Assembly: GCA_001655205.1 (NCBI GenBank)
Contig: LPNZ01009111.1
Coordinates: 1-22,379, forward strand
Direction: 5' to 3'
Length of the DNA stretch: 22,379 nucleotides
Origin: Lenisia limosa
Taxonomy: Eukaryota > Breviatea
In this document: one piece after another, positions 1-9,583 of the stretch
How the letters are laid out: each line of letters opens with the position of its first letter
Numbering within the stretch: position 1 is the first letter of the stretch
Notes under the pieces: generated by a model
Seen by the model: only the letters and a program-made list of their open reading frames with translations
Database searches by the model: none
What the model was told of the DNA's origin: nothing
Position numbers and translations under genes: made by a program

Positions 1-1885
1 CCTCCATGGCCTCGAGCTTCTCCTTCTTCTCAGTTGCCACCTCCTCGTCGGTCTTGAGCCTCGTAGTAGCCAGCGCCTTGATGTCGTTCTGCATCGAACG
101 CATGAGGGTCCTGGGAGGGGTGAAAAATTTGTTATAAAAATGAAGACAATTAACTTATTAGTTTAGCTTTGTAACACACGGGCATAGAGACTATGTTTAA
201 GAAAGGAATGTGAAGTCGGTATAACACTATTTCATCTACACAGGCACCACCACCACGCACATATAGTCGTCCTCCTTGTTGGCCTTGTACTGAAGGTCTT
301 TCCTCTCATCGGCATCGGCTTTGTATGTCTTGAACATGTCGCCCACCATACCCTGAATAGTCAAATGCAAGGGTTCATTATTCGAAGGGACTTTGCCCGT
401 TGCCAGAGTAGGGGGGGTAAAAGACAAGGAAAACAAAAAAAACAATCTCTGCTTAGCATTAATAGAATTTCATCTCCCCATATTGTTTTGACCGAAAATA
501 GACGGCGGCCTTTCATGGCTGGTGCTATACCTGGAAATCTTCGTCAAGCTGGTCAACTTCATCCTCAACATCTGCCTTGATCTTCTGGTTTGTAGCCTGA
601 AAGCCGGTGAAAGGTCTCCATTATTTGGTTGCATTGTATTGGATGCGCAGAAATGACACCTTTATGCAGGTTGTAAGATATTGAGGGCATTGAAATTATA
701 GTATTTAGATTCGAGTCCAACAATACTATATGAATATTATCTGTAGCTTACCTTGAACGTCTTGCTTTTCTTAATAATTTCTTCGTAAATTTCCTTGGAC
801 GTTCTTTTCACTTCGCCGTCTTCACCAACCTGTTAGGCCATTAGCAAACAAATGTTGAGAAGAGGATATTCGATATGTCTCAATGGGGAGAATAAGCAAA
901 TTATATTTCATAAAAGTCTTCTTAGAATGAAGGGGGTGGGACCAATTTCAGCCAATCATTTGCCTTTCAACTCTTCTTGAGGAACCCAATCAAACGATAG
1001 TTTTCTTTGTCAAAAAACCGCCGAAGTTGTCGTCTGTGTCAGCTGTCTCTTCTTCTGGAAATATAACTCCTACCAAGAGGAAGAAAAAAAACTGGTTCAC
1101 CTGATTGAGGACAAGCCCTGTCAGTTCCCATCCCGAATACCGTCTCCTACACCAAGCATTTCGCGTCTCTTAGTTGACGACATCTTGCCCAATGCGCCGA
1201 AGGTCTCGAGAAGGTCCATATCCGGCTCCTCTCCCGCATCAACCGCCTGCCGACGCTTCTGGGGGAGGGGGTGAACCGAAGGAAATTTAGATGAATAATA
1301 TGGGCGTAAGGGTACTACAAATAATCTCAAATATAAATACTGATACTGCGAATACAATATGTATCCCAAAAAAACTAGATTTGCGAGGGAGTGAAATCAT
1401 TTTTTTTTTGAGAAAAAAAGTGTGGATTGGTGGTAGTGGTCAGGTGGGAGGTACAGCACTCAAATCTCAAAAGAAAGAAATCTTAATACAAGAGTCCCTC
1501 CATAAAAAGCCGGACAAACACGACTGTCCATCTTTTCAATACCACACCAACGTGTTCAAGCTTCTGCCACTTGATAATTCTCTTCTCCTCTTCGGAAAGT
1601 CCATCATCCTGCTCGCCAAAACGTCTATCCTTCACGACATTCTTCTTGTCCCTGTTGCGGTACTCAAGAGCAAGGGTATGAGTGCGCTGCAGAGATCAGT
1701 TGAGAACTCATAAAACAGCAAAGGCTCAAAAAAATTTGTGCGTAGAGTGATAAACAGTGTTAAAAAGACAGTAGGCAGGATAAGAGAAGGCCAGAATAAA
1801 TCACCAAGCACACAGTATCATCACCCTCCTGCTTCGGAGCCATAAATGGCCTTCTAGTAGCCTTTTTACGATCTTCCTTTGCCAT
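1..1885 (-). CDS. NOP14: NOP14-like nucleolar protein (5' part, cut by window edge)
   Basis: NOP14 is a nucleolar factor of the small-subunit processome, needed for 18S rRNA maturation and 40S assembly. Eight exons read in phase: complement of 1885-1805, 1686-1543, 1258-1141, 1054-996, 829-752, 596-531, 352-261 and 110-1. Family blocks appear in the expected order: EYRNRDKKNVVKDRRFGE with a following SEEEKR (exon 2), DDNFGGFLTKKT (exon 4), TSKEIYEEIIKKSK (exon 5), and RLKTDEEVATEKKEKLEAME (exon 8), which matches the conserved NOP14 segment before the 'ERLRRM' motif. The protein is highly charged and probably coiled coil. The N terminus (MAKEDRKKATRRPFM) is shorter than in animals. The ends of exons 2 and 3 each have an alternative donor in the same phase (1552 and 1153). 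The C-terminal part lies beyond base 1. Family is assigned from remembered motifs, not a search. Confidence 0.85.
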
Positions 1886-2052
1886 TTTCTGAGTCAAAAA
1901 AGGACCAAGAAGGCTATAATGCCAATCAAGTTCAAATAGGAAAAAGCTAACAAGAAACCTTCTCTCTTCCCAACAATAGAATACTTAGATAACACTGAAT
2001 AAACAACAAAAAAAAGAACGTATAAAAAAAAACAAAAGATAAAATGGCTGAA

Positions 2053-2060
2053 TCAAAAAA
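2053..2060 (-). terminator. Pol III oligo-T terminator of tRNA-Ala
   Basis: A run of T on the minus strand begins a few bases past the tRNA 3' end, as expected for RNA polymerase III termination. Confidence 0.8.
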
Positions 2061-2064
2061 AATT

Positions 2065-2137
2065 TGGAGAAGCTGGGCATCGATCCCAGTGCCTCTCGCA
2101 TGCTAAGCGAGCGCTCTACCACTTGAGCTACATCCCC
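2065..2137 (-). tRNA. tRNA-Ala (anticodon AGC)
   Basis: A 73-nt cloverleaf on the minus strand, without intron. The acceptor stem starts GGGGATG and the discriminator base is A. The D arm is TAGCTCAAGTGGTAGAGC, the anticodon stem CTCGC/GCGAG encloses TTAGCAT (anticodon AGC), and the T arm is CTGGG/CCCAG. The G3:U70 pair, the alanine identity element, is present. Position 6-67 is a U-U mismatch. The internal A box (TAGCTCAAGTGG) and B box (GGATCGATGCC) are visible. A run of T follows the 3' end on the transcribed strand (2053-2060), a Pol III terminator. Confidence 0.97.
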
Positions 2138-2190
2138 GACAAGAATTAATAAATGCCTTTCACTGCCGATCATGAACACAGATTCGAATT

Positions 2191-2220
2191 TTTAGTTAAT
2201 TTTTAGTGAAATTAACTAAA
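2191..2220. repeat. Perfect 12-bp AT-rich inverted repeat
   Basis: TTTAGTTAATTT (2191-2202) and AAATTAACTAAA (2209-2220) form a perfect 12-bp hairpin with a 6-base loop, about 55 bp upstream of the tRNA 5' end. There is no T-run or direct repeat beside it to show what it does. It could be a small foldback remnant or a cruciform-prone spacer. Confidence 0.7.
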
Positions 2221-2379
2221 TTTTGGAATTTTGTATCCATCTGACGTTTTCTGTGGATGCTCTTTTGTTTTTAGTAGTCGCTGCTACACGCTCTCGCTGC
2301 GTAACCGCTGCGCGGTGAATGACCTGCGCTGGCACCGGTTACACTTTTCCCCCCCGGAACGCAAGGCATAGATCCTCCG

Positions 2380-3755
2380 CTACTCTTTATGGTATACCTT
2401 ACGTGTCAAACTCAAGGGGTGATTTTGGGAGGTGTCTCTACCCCAAAATCTCCCATTGTTCTCAATTGTTGCCTGTATACCCCTGTTTTTTGCCTGGGTT
2501 GCGACTGGCTGGATGGGAAGGTGGATGGAAGGTGGGGTGGATGGGAGATAGATTGATAGATTCACGCTTACGCTTAGTACACACATACATCACAACATTG
2601 TTGAAATGTTGAAACCAGCAAATCAGACATTCATCAAACCATAATAACTGTAAAAGCAAGTTGCAGTGCATCGCAGTGTGAGGCCAAGGGGCCTCCACTC
2701 ATGAAAATTAGTATTCCACCAGATTCCACCACCACCACTCCCCAAAACCCGGTTTCCACCATCCACCATTTTTTTTGGCATAAACGTTGTATATAATATA
2801 ATAATTAGACCTAATTTGTACCTAATAAGAACCTAATACATTTGAATTACATATATAACTACACTTAACTGAAAACTACTACTCAATGACTCAACTCATT
2901 CGAAGGGACTCACTGTCCTATTGCCCTTTTTTTTTTTTTTTTTTTTTTTTNNNNNNNNNNNNNNNNNNNNNNNNNNNNNNNNNNNNNNNNNNNNNNNNNN
3001 NNNNNNNNNNNNNNNNNNNNNNNNNNNNNNNNNNNNNNNNNNNTGGTGGATACTAATTTTCTTGAGCGGAGGCCCCCTGTGTGAGGCCACAATTAGACCC
3101 ACTCACCTCCCCATACCTTGATAGGTTCAACGCCAATATAATATTTTCCAGGGTTAGAATGGACGTGAACATTGAGTTGAGCTGAACAATATTAGCAGGT
3201 TAATTCTCTGAATATCAGGTTCGGGAAGATAAAAATATAGAGGTAAGTTGTTCAGCCCAGACGATTTCGCAGCGCTCTGGGTCGGATATTCCACCTTCCC
3301 AACACCAAAATTCGTCAGTGAACGTATTCTTCTGCAAAGCTGATCAGAATACCATTGCAAATAAAGCAGTTTTGAACATCGTGATTGAAGCAAAGGTTAC
3401 ATTACATTTGGGGTCGAATGTGTGACATCTTACCTTATATTTTTCATTTCCACAACTGTAAACTATCATTTCCCAACTTTCCCAAGNNNNNNNNNNNNNN
3501 NNNNNNNNNNNNNNNNNNNNNNNNNNNNNNNNNNNNNNNNNNNNNNNNNNNNNNNNNNGTAACATTGCAACTCGACCCTCCCCCCCTTTTTTTTTCATCC
3601 CCCCTTCACAATTTTTTTTTTGTTTGTTTTTTCACATGTATGTGTGGCCTGGTTGCTTGATTGGTTAATATTAAGTGTGATTTTCAAAAGGTTGAAAAGC
3701 ACTTTGAGCGGATATCCCAAACAACTTCCTCGATTGGCTCCATGCACGTATTCAT
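2380..3755 (-). CDS. Unrecognised multi-exon protein gene
   Basis: Proposed from splice-phase consistency; the family is not recognised. Candidate pieces, 5' to 3' on the minus strand: a start exon at 3755 (MNTCMEPIEE then a GT donor); an exon emerging from an N gap and ending at 3434 (ESWEMIVYSCGNEKYK); 3331-3295 (KNTFTDEFWCWE); 3181-3117 (QLNVHVHSNPGKYYIGVEPI then K); and a last exon 2472-2380 (starts ATIENNGRFWGRD, ends TRKVYHKE then TAG). The joins 3434/3331 (phase 0), 3295/3181 (phase 1) and 3117/2472 (phase 0) all keep frame, with donors GTAAGA, GTGGAA and GTATGG. Tryptophan and tyrosine are frequent. The link to the start exon passes through the gap at 3487-3558 and is unproven. The start is only 86 bp downstream of the UCH stop on the same strand. 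The 3116-2473 intron carries the MITE. Confidence 0.42.
2685..3079. mobile_element. Non-autonomous hAT-like element (MITE) with TIRs and 8-bp TSD
   Basis: The ends are imperfect terminal inverted repeats of 36-37 bp: left 2685-2721 begins CAAGGGGCCTCC, and right 3044-3079, read on the minus strand, begins CAGGGGGCCTCC. They differ by three substitutions and one single-base indel and share the core GAAAATTAGTAT. An identical 8-bp direct repeat TGTGAGGC flanks the element (2677-2684 and 3080-3087). An 8-bp duplication with ends starting CA(A/G)GGG is the hAT pattern. CCACCA motifs recur just inside the left end, as in hAT subterminal repeats. The interior is non-coding and includes a poly-T run and an N gap (2951-3043), so true length is unknown. 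It sits in an intron of the unrecognised gene, 37 bp past the donor. Confidence 0.78.
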
Positions 3756-3840
3756 AATAAATACAACAAAAATACAATATATTACATCAATATCAACTAT
3801 CCAACACCAATCACAAATGAGACTGTAAAGAAAAGGGACT

Positions 3841-6443
3841 TCAGAAACAGCTGGCACCTTCTCCCATCAGTCCAACAAGCTGCCTTCTGGTGCTGTGCAA
3901 AGAGCTAGAAGAGAAAATCTATGAATATAAGATTTCCTGAATATGATGAAGACAAAAATGGCAGTGCGTCTGTTTACCGAATATCTCCGTCTGCCTCGGC
4001 TGCTTTCTTCTTGAAATAGGCACAAGTTTTCTATAGAATAAGGACACGAAGGGTCAAAAACAATATCAGAAGATAAAAGGTAATTGGATCACTCATCAAC
4101 CTTCAATAAGTCTTCATGTGAACACTCTTCAATTGGGCAGGGGGCGTCCTTTTACGATTAGCGATGTAAACAATCAACAGAACTCCCAATAGTGAATTTT
4201 GGGCCATTTGCATAGAACTTGAGTAATTATATTCGAGACATCCTATTGTGGATAGCGACAGGTAAGTATGAATTGACAGGTCCACTATTCTCCACCCACC
4301 TTCCTCCCATCAAGTTCAACCAACTGGCCGTCGAGGACTACGTACACGACGTAGTGCAACTCAAGGTCTTGTTCAGTTTGCACTTTGGCTCCAATTTCGG
4401 CTCTAAATAAGGTAAAAAAACAATAATAATGCCCAGATACACATGAATAAATATAACAAAATAAAGAGATGAAGGGAAGATATATATATATATAAATTCA
4501 GCTGTAACAGTATTCTCAGATTGTATTTTTTTCTCTATTTCAGTAATCGAGAAACCAGTGACCACATGAACATGACTTAAATGTATCAGGAAGGGAGGAC
4601 ATCTAGCTAACACTGTTGACTACTTCGTAGGCATTTCTAATTCGTTTTTGTTTGTAATACTCGGTTTGGATTTATCTTGATTTAGAATCATTAGCTTCAG
4701 TCTTGTTTTATTGTTATTACTCTGCCCTTGTTTTATCAAATTGATTCACCATTTTCGGAGCTGTTGTATTNNNNNNNNNNNNNNNNNNNNNNNNNNNNNN
4801 NNNNNNNNNNNNNNNNNNNNNNNNNNNNNNNNNNNNNNNNNNNNNNNNNNNNNNNNNNNNNNNNNNNNNNNNNNNNNNNNNNNNNNNNNNNNNNNNNNNN
4901 NNNNNNNNNNNNNNNNNNNNNNNNNNNNNGGGGAATAATAGCACTAGGGCTTTGAAAAGCTCCCCTATTTAATCTTTGAACCTCGACATTGTGACAGACT
5001 TGGCGCATAACGCGGCCGCGTCTGGGTTAACGAAGGGCAATCTGCAGACAGAAATGAAAGTTGTAGCAATTGCAAGGACATGCTGACGACTGTGTCCATT
5101 AGCAATGAACTTTTTAAAGAGTAATACAGCATTATACCTGAAGGCAGTAACTGACGAGCAGAGCCTAGCATATCGAGTCAGTTGGCCAATAATAATTCCT
5201 TTCAAGATGTGTTTAGGTACAGTTGAAGAGGAATGAGGATAGAAGACTTCGAAAGAAAAATCCTTGCGTTTGTCAAATATCGAGGGGAGTAAAATTAGAA
5301 ATTTTATGAAGAAAAAAAAGCCCAAAATTAACTCTGTTGGCAGACAACATACAAGGGTTGATAGCAACAAAACAGACAAAGCCCAGGCCAGTCACTTCTG
5401 CAGCGCCACATCCCATCACTCCAGCTAATTGTTTACTCGTATTGATTTTTTCTCTCTAATTAAGTCTCAACCAGCTTAATTTTGATTTAGTATTACCTTG
5501 CAGCAAATCAAAAAAAGAAAAGAAAAAAGAATGGTGGGGGAATGATCAAATCACAAACGTTCTCAAAGAATGACTGAAAACCCCAACAAACCTTTTCTTG
5601 TGGACATCTCTCCAGTCAACAGCACAAAGCGCCAAACCTGGGATGATTACATTGGTATCCCAACAAATGATGAACCAACCTCGTTCAGCATCTGAAGATT
5701 TAAAGTGGCCACTCTTTAACTTCTCCATCATACTGCCCTTCTTTAATTCAATGTTGGAGTTGCAGCAAGCATCTAGCATATTTAGAAAGGCGTAGTACTC
5801 CACAAAGTACCCAGTTCAGAGGAAACAAATCAATCTTAATCACCCCCCACGTATCAGTCCGATGGTGCCGCACGCATTGCGAATGACCTGCTTGACAAAA
5901 AAGGCTGATGGCACTTCTCCTACTTCCTTGGCGGCCACTTTCTTGTTGAATTCGTTCCTGTCCTCCATCATCTGAGGGGTTACTCCATAAAACATTCATG
6001 CTTTTGGTGGATTTTGTTAATTGCACATGATTGATGAACCGACCCCAAGTAAACCGCCGTGGACTCACTCACCTTTTCGTTTAACGGCGCCACCATCATG
6101 ATGGCGTTGACAGGTTCAGGCACAAGGCAAAACAGCTCCTCTTCAAGGCTTGGAATGTCGTGCAGGGACAAGTCATCAGAGACGCCAAGCTCCTTCATAT
6201 ACTGGCTGAGTAAGACAATGCTCAAAGAAAGCAAACGGAAGTGGTGAAATCATTTATGAAATCCGTAGGCAAATAAGTAAACGTATGAGTTAGTAGAAAA
6301 TAAATGGCAAAGAACCACCCCCTTACAGGATTGAGAATTGTTGGGGCTCCTTCAATAGGCACCCTAAAATGGTAAGGGGGGCTTAGCGCTCGTCTGTGAC
6401 TAATTTCATCTTGCAACAAACAGCAGCGAAATACTATTTACAT
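3841..6443 (-). CDS. UCHL3: Ubiquitin carboxyl-terminal hydrolase, UCH-L1/L3 type
   Basis: A cysteine protease of peptidase family C12 that removes small adducts from the ubiquitin C terminus. Ten exons: complement of 6443-6442, 6363-6327, 6201-6073, 5971-5851, 5772-5680, 5637-5592, 4402-4300, 4148-4101, 4030-3978 and 3904-3841. They join in phase to 231 residues, the usual UCH-L3 size. All catalytic parts are present: oxyanion Gln84 and Cys90 in VKQVIRNACGTIGLI, His159 in LELHYVVYVV, and Asp174 in LVELDGRK, with the family's 15-residue His-Asp spacing. N-terminal blocks VPIEGAPTILNP and YMKELGVSDD align with the family start. The crossover loop is near residues 130-152. The start codon seems split by intron 1 (AT, then G). 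Intron 6 is exceptionally long (1,189 bp). The enzyme is expected to be active. The symbol means subfamily, not strict orthology. Confidence 0.94.
4403..5591 (-). other. Long intron 6 of the UCH gene
   Basis: A 1,189-bp intron between the HKK-encoding exon and the catalytic His/Asp exon, starting GTTTGT and ending TTTAG. It includes an N gap (4771-4929) and a TA dinucleotide stretch near 4480. Other introns of this gene are roughly 60-200 bp. No terminal inverted repeats or coding exons are convincing in the readable part, although a long minus-strand open frame crosses it by chance. A hidden insertion in the gap is possible. Confidence 0.75.
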
Positions 6444-6971
6444 GTGGAACAAAGGAGAGGGAGAGGGGCGAAAATGACCACACAATTACATTAATCAATC
6501 TGCTGCATTGCTGCATCGCTGCTCCTCCCATTTGTTATATTTCTTCTGCATCAATCAAGCATCAATCCATTAAGCCCTCACAGGAACTCTTCCTCACCCT
6601 CTCCCCCCTAACCAGACTTCAGCGACATCTCCATCACCCATTCTTGAAGCGACTCCCTGTTCTCTTTTTTAATTGAAATTTAAACTAACTAACTAAGCTG
6701 TAACTAAGTTGAACAACGAAAAGATAGAGCCTGAAAACAGTGCAGTTTCTGTTTTGGGCAACTTCGCGGCTCCGGGCCTGGCCCAGGGCGCAGAGATGAT
6801 TGTACTTTTGTACGTTTTTGGGCTTTACAAAAAATTGCTCCCCNNNNNNNNNNNNNNNNNNNNNNNNNNNNNNNNNNNNNNNNNNNNNNNNNNNNNNNNN
6901 NNNNNNNNNNNNNNNNNNTGTGTGTACTTCCCTTTTCAAGTTAGCCAGAACAATTACATTCAAATACCATA
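6444..6971. other. Intergenic region between UCH and the PRKRIP1-like gene
   Basis: No gene is supported here. It holds the UCH promoter/5' UTR side, CTAA-rich sequence near 6680-6700, a short GC-rich island around 6765-6795 with a GGGCC-T-GGCCC palindrome (6774-6784), and an N gap (6844-6918). A short minus-strand coding-like stretch near 6590-6650 has splice-like ends but cannot be joined to either neighbour. Confidence 0.6.
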
Positions 6972-9068
6972 TTAAAGGTCATTTACATCAATCTCATCAA
7001 AATTCATGGACAAATTTGACTTCTTCGCTTGTTCAGCCATGCTTGCGGCCTTGGCCTATGTTGTGAGTTAGTTCAGAAATAGTAGGTATCTTCAGTAAAG
7101 AAGGAAAAAGGCAGCTGGGATTACATAGTTTACATAGGATTCCACAATAAACCCAGTACCTTGTCTTCTTCTGATACAACTGCCACGTCTTTCTTCTTGA
7201 ACCCTGCCAGCTTGACCTGCACCCATTAACAGCAGCCCAAGATGTATGGTTTTGAAAAGGTAAGACAAATCAGAAATAAATCTGGGGTCACGAGAAGCCA
7301 ACCTTTTCAACCTCCTTCTCAATATCTTCGGGGGATAGACCTTTCTTTTCCAATTTCTTGGCTGCTCTCTCTGCAAGAATCTTTTCCTTTTGCTTCACTG
7401 CACGAAATAAGTTTTATAAAAACGCAAAGAGAATTCAACTCCCCCTCTTATGAGTTATTGTTTCCATATCATATTACGTACGTCTCAAATAATAACAGCA
7501 CCACATACACTTCTTTTTGTCTCTTTTGCTTTTTGCCTTTTCATGCTTCTGTTCAAACTCCTCATCCCTGATCTCCTTGATCTGTTTTGCAATTTCATTT
7601 TGCGTTTCCTAGTGGGGTCAGAAAAAGAGTTTCAGCAAATTTGAATCCTCAATTTAATGAATTAAACTAAATAAACTAACACTAACTTAATACTTTTAGA
7701 GTAGTAGACTATCATTTTACAAGAAATGAAACACAGTTTAAATGATAATCATATGATAAATGAATTTACGCAACTATTCACATTTTTCAACTTATATTGA
7801 TAGATAAACCATTTATCACACATAGCTATAAAATTACAATCTCCACCATACCCCCAAACCTTCTCCCAAAGGTCATCAATTGCCTTGAGCCTCTGAAGTG
7901 GAGTGAGACCAATAGGACATGAACAAAGATGAAAAGAGTTCAAAAGCAACTTTGTCCCCCTCATAGTGTGCACACACACACGCACGCATGCACGCCCACA
8001 TCCATACAGACAGACACACAGACACGTGTACAGATACACATGCCCACACCCACTCAAACACACACACGTAATCTGCAGTCCCAGAAGTTGATCTACTCCT
8101 GTTCCACAAACCTCATGCTCAAGCCGCCTTCTGTTCTTGTAAATATGGAAGTGATTACTCGTACAACCTGAGCTGGAACCTAGGGTGTTATCATTTCAGA
8201 TATAAATTAATAATCATAAGCTCAAAAATCAGAATGCAATCTAGAATACAATTACTATCATATCAAACCGGTTGGATACAAAAGCAGGTTGGTAAACCAG
8301 GTTTTTACCTCGGGGTTTTGGTCAATGCACTTACATAGGCGAATGTAAGACCTCTTGTTACTTGTTCTTTTACGGCTTTTCTCGAGCATACTAACAACTT
8401 ACTTTGAACTGCATTAACGAAATCTCTGGTTGTAGTGGTTTTAAGATCACCAACATTGGTTAGGTCGAATTACGTTTATATTGGGCACATTTAAAGATGT
8501 TCTCAAGCTTAAATGTGTAATAATGGTATTTTACAGCGGACAATCTTGCTTTACTCTTTCTTCCTTTTACTTTCTCCTTGGTTTCGGCATCTGTATTTAG
8601 ACAGGTTATTATAATTGAGCAGGGCGTAGACTGATTTATGATGATTCACAGACTGGCCGTGAATCCGAGCCGAGTTTCTGGTTTACCAACCTGCTTTAAT
8701 AATATTCCACCAAGAAGCCAGAAACGTTGGGTTGGATATATATGTTAGATGTTGCCACAAAAGGAACTGTCTGTCCCCTCAAACTCTGAACGAATTCATA
8801 TTTCCACTCCTTCTCGTGGTCAATAGAATCGAAGAACTTCTGCTTGTCAACCTAGAATATTGTTAAATCACAAGGTGAACGCTTGCAAAGGCAAAAAAAA
8901 AAGAACTGTAACCAAAAACAAAAACAAAAGGAGGCAAGAATGGCACAAACACACACTAACCTTGACCTGGGGCTCATAATGGGGTTTACGCGGCGCTAAG
9001 ATAATAAGATGAAACAACATGATGAGAAAATATCGGAATAAAAATGGTGAAAAACAAGACCTACCCAT
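6972..9068 (-). CDS. PRKRIP1: PRKRIP1-like (DUF1168) spliceosome-associated protein
   Basis: PRKRIP1 is a small basic helical protein found in human spliceosomal complexes. Nine exons: complement of 9068-9065, 8995-8961, 8851-8785, 8167-8112, 7892-7860, 7608-7511, 7397-7303, 7216-7160 and 7055-6972, about 175 residues. The protein opens MAPRKPHYEP. The DUF1168 signature FHIYKNRRRLEHERLKAID lies at about residues 41-59. A charged helix follows (EIRDEEFEQKHEKAKSKRDK), then KQKEKILAERAAKKLEKKG, and an acidic end FDEIDVNDL before TAA. Phase holds at every junction except exon 6/7, where exon 6 is one base too long (A5 run, 7514-7518). Removing one base gives the family-like KR-M-KQKEK join. Intron 3 contains an inverted-repeat element and intron 4 a CA-rich tract. 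Family from remembered motifs. Confidence 0.8.
7966..8068. repeat. CA-rich low-complexity tract in intron 4
   Basis: Imperfect (CA)n/(CACG)n sequence interrupted by CAGA and CCCA units, within intron 4 of the PRKRIP1-like gene. It looks like a degenerate microsatellite with no coding role. Confidence 0.85.
8281..8697. repeat. 417-bp element bounded by perfect 20-bp inverted repeats
   Basis: AAAGCAGGTTGGTAAACCAG at 8281-8300 is repeated exactly, inverted, at 8678-8697. Each arm contains the small palindrome TGGTTTACCA. The interior has no supported exon. The ends resemble a MITE, but no matching target duplication is visible next to the arms, so transposon class is not assigned. It lies in intron 3 of the PRKRIP1-like gene. 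Confidence 0.6.
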
Positions 9069-9583
9069 AGTGTGATCTCAGGGAGGCGACTTGGGTAGAA
9101 ACTATTAGACCAATGAATAAAAGGTTTATCTAGCAATCTGAGGTACTTCAATTGGGAGGGAAGTCTGAAGATGCAGTTGTACAGAAAGAGCAGAGGCAAA
9201 GAAACAAACAGTATTTGATTTTCCTATGTATAATATATATTATTACAACTATTCTTCAACTTATTCGCTATTTAATGAAAAGGATTTGCAGCAAGTTTGC
9301 AGCAATTTTGCAAACAGAGAAATAAAGACGGTCGCGCAGTTTTTAATGCTGCCCCAAAATTGTTATTTTTCCAAAATTTCAAATACAAAGGCTTTTTAAG
9401 CATTTTAGAGTTTTAAATAATTAATTAGAGAACGTGATTGACCATTATTGCCCTTTCACATTCACTTGATTTGAATTCTGCAATCGTCCGCCGAAATAAA
9501 GCTGTTAAAAGTGTAATTAGTTCAGATTTAAGATATATTTAAGCGGAATAGAATGTAAAGATTTGTTCAACAGGAAAATCAAG
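9069..9583. promoter_or_regulatory. Divergent promoter region, PRKRIP1-like / bZIP
   Basis: 515 bp between two start codons pointing apart. A CCAAT pentamer on the minus strand (9151-9155) lies about 83 bp upstream of the PRKRIP1-like ATG. The rest is AT-rich with short TTTGCAGCAA repeats (about 9283-9310). An acceptor-like TTCAACAG just before the bZIP ATG suggests a 5' UTR intron. Promoter activity is inferred from position. Confidence 0.45.

Noticed and set aside
2421-2450. GATTTTGGG/CCCAAAATC hairpin
   Set aside because: It falls inside the proposed last exon of the unrecognised gene, is only 9 bp, and has no regulatory context.
4969-5379. A 136-codon minus-strand open frame ending near LPFVNPDAAALCAK, first taken as the C-terminal part of the UCH protein
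   Set aside because: The true catalytic His/Asp exon (4402-4300) joins in exact phase and carries LHYVV and ELDGRK, so this frame lies in intron 6. A nearby VTGLGFVCFVA frame briefly suggested a lost catalytic His, which is wrong for the same reason.
6586-6650. Minus-strand ESLQEWVMEMSLKSG stretch with splice-like ends
   Set aside because: It cannot be joined to UCH or the PRKRIP1-like gene, whose ends are both accounted for. Too short to call.
6709-6843. Plus-strand frame VLGNFAAPGLAQGAEMIVLLYVF running into a gap
   Set aside because: No start exon, splice partner or family resemblance; composition reflects a small GC-rich island.
7966-8068. Spaced repeats suggesting an array
   Set aside because: Irregular CA/CACG dinucleotide sequence, not regular repeats with unique spacers; no CRISPR array exists in this window.
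8547-8596. Possible extra PRKRIP1 exon encoding DAETKEK
   Set aside because: It lies inside the inverted-repeat element, and its phases do not fit exons 3 and 4, which already join directly in frame.
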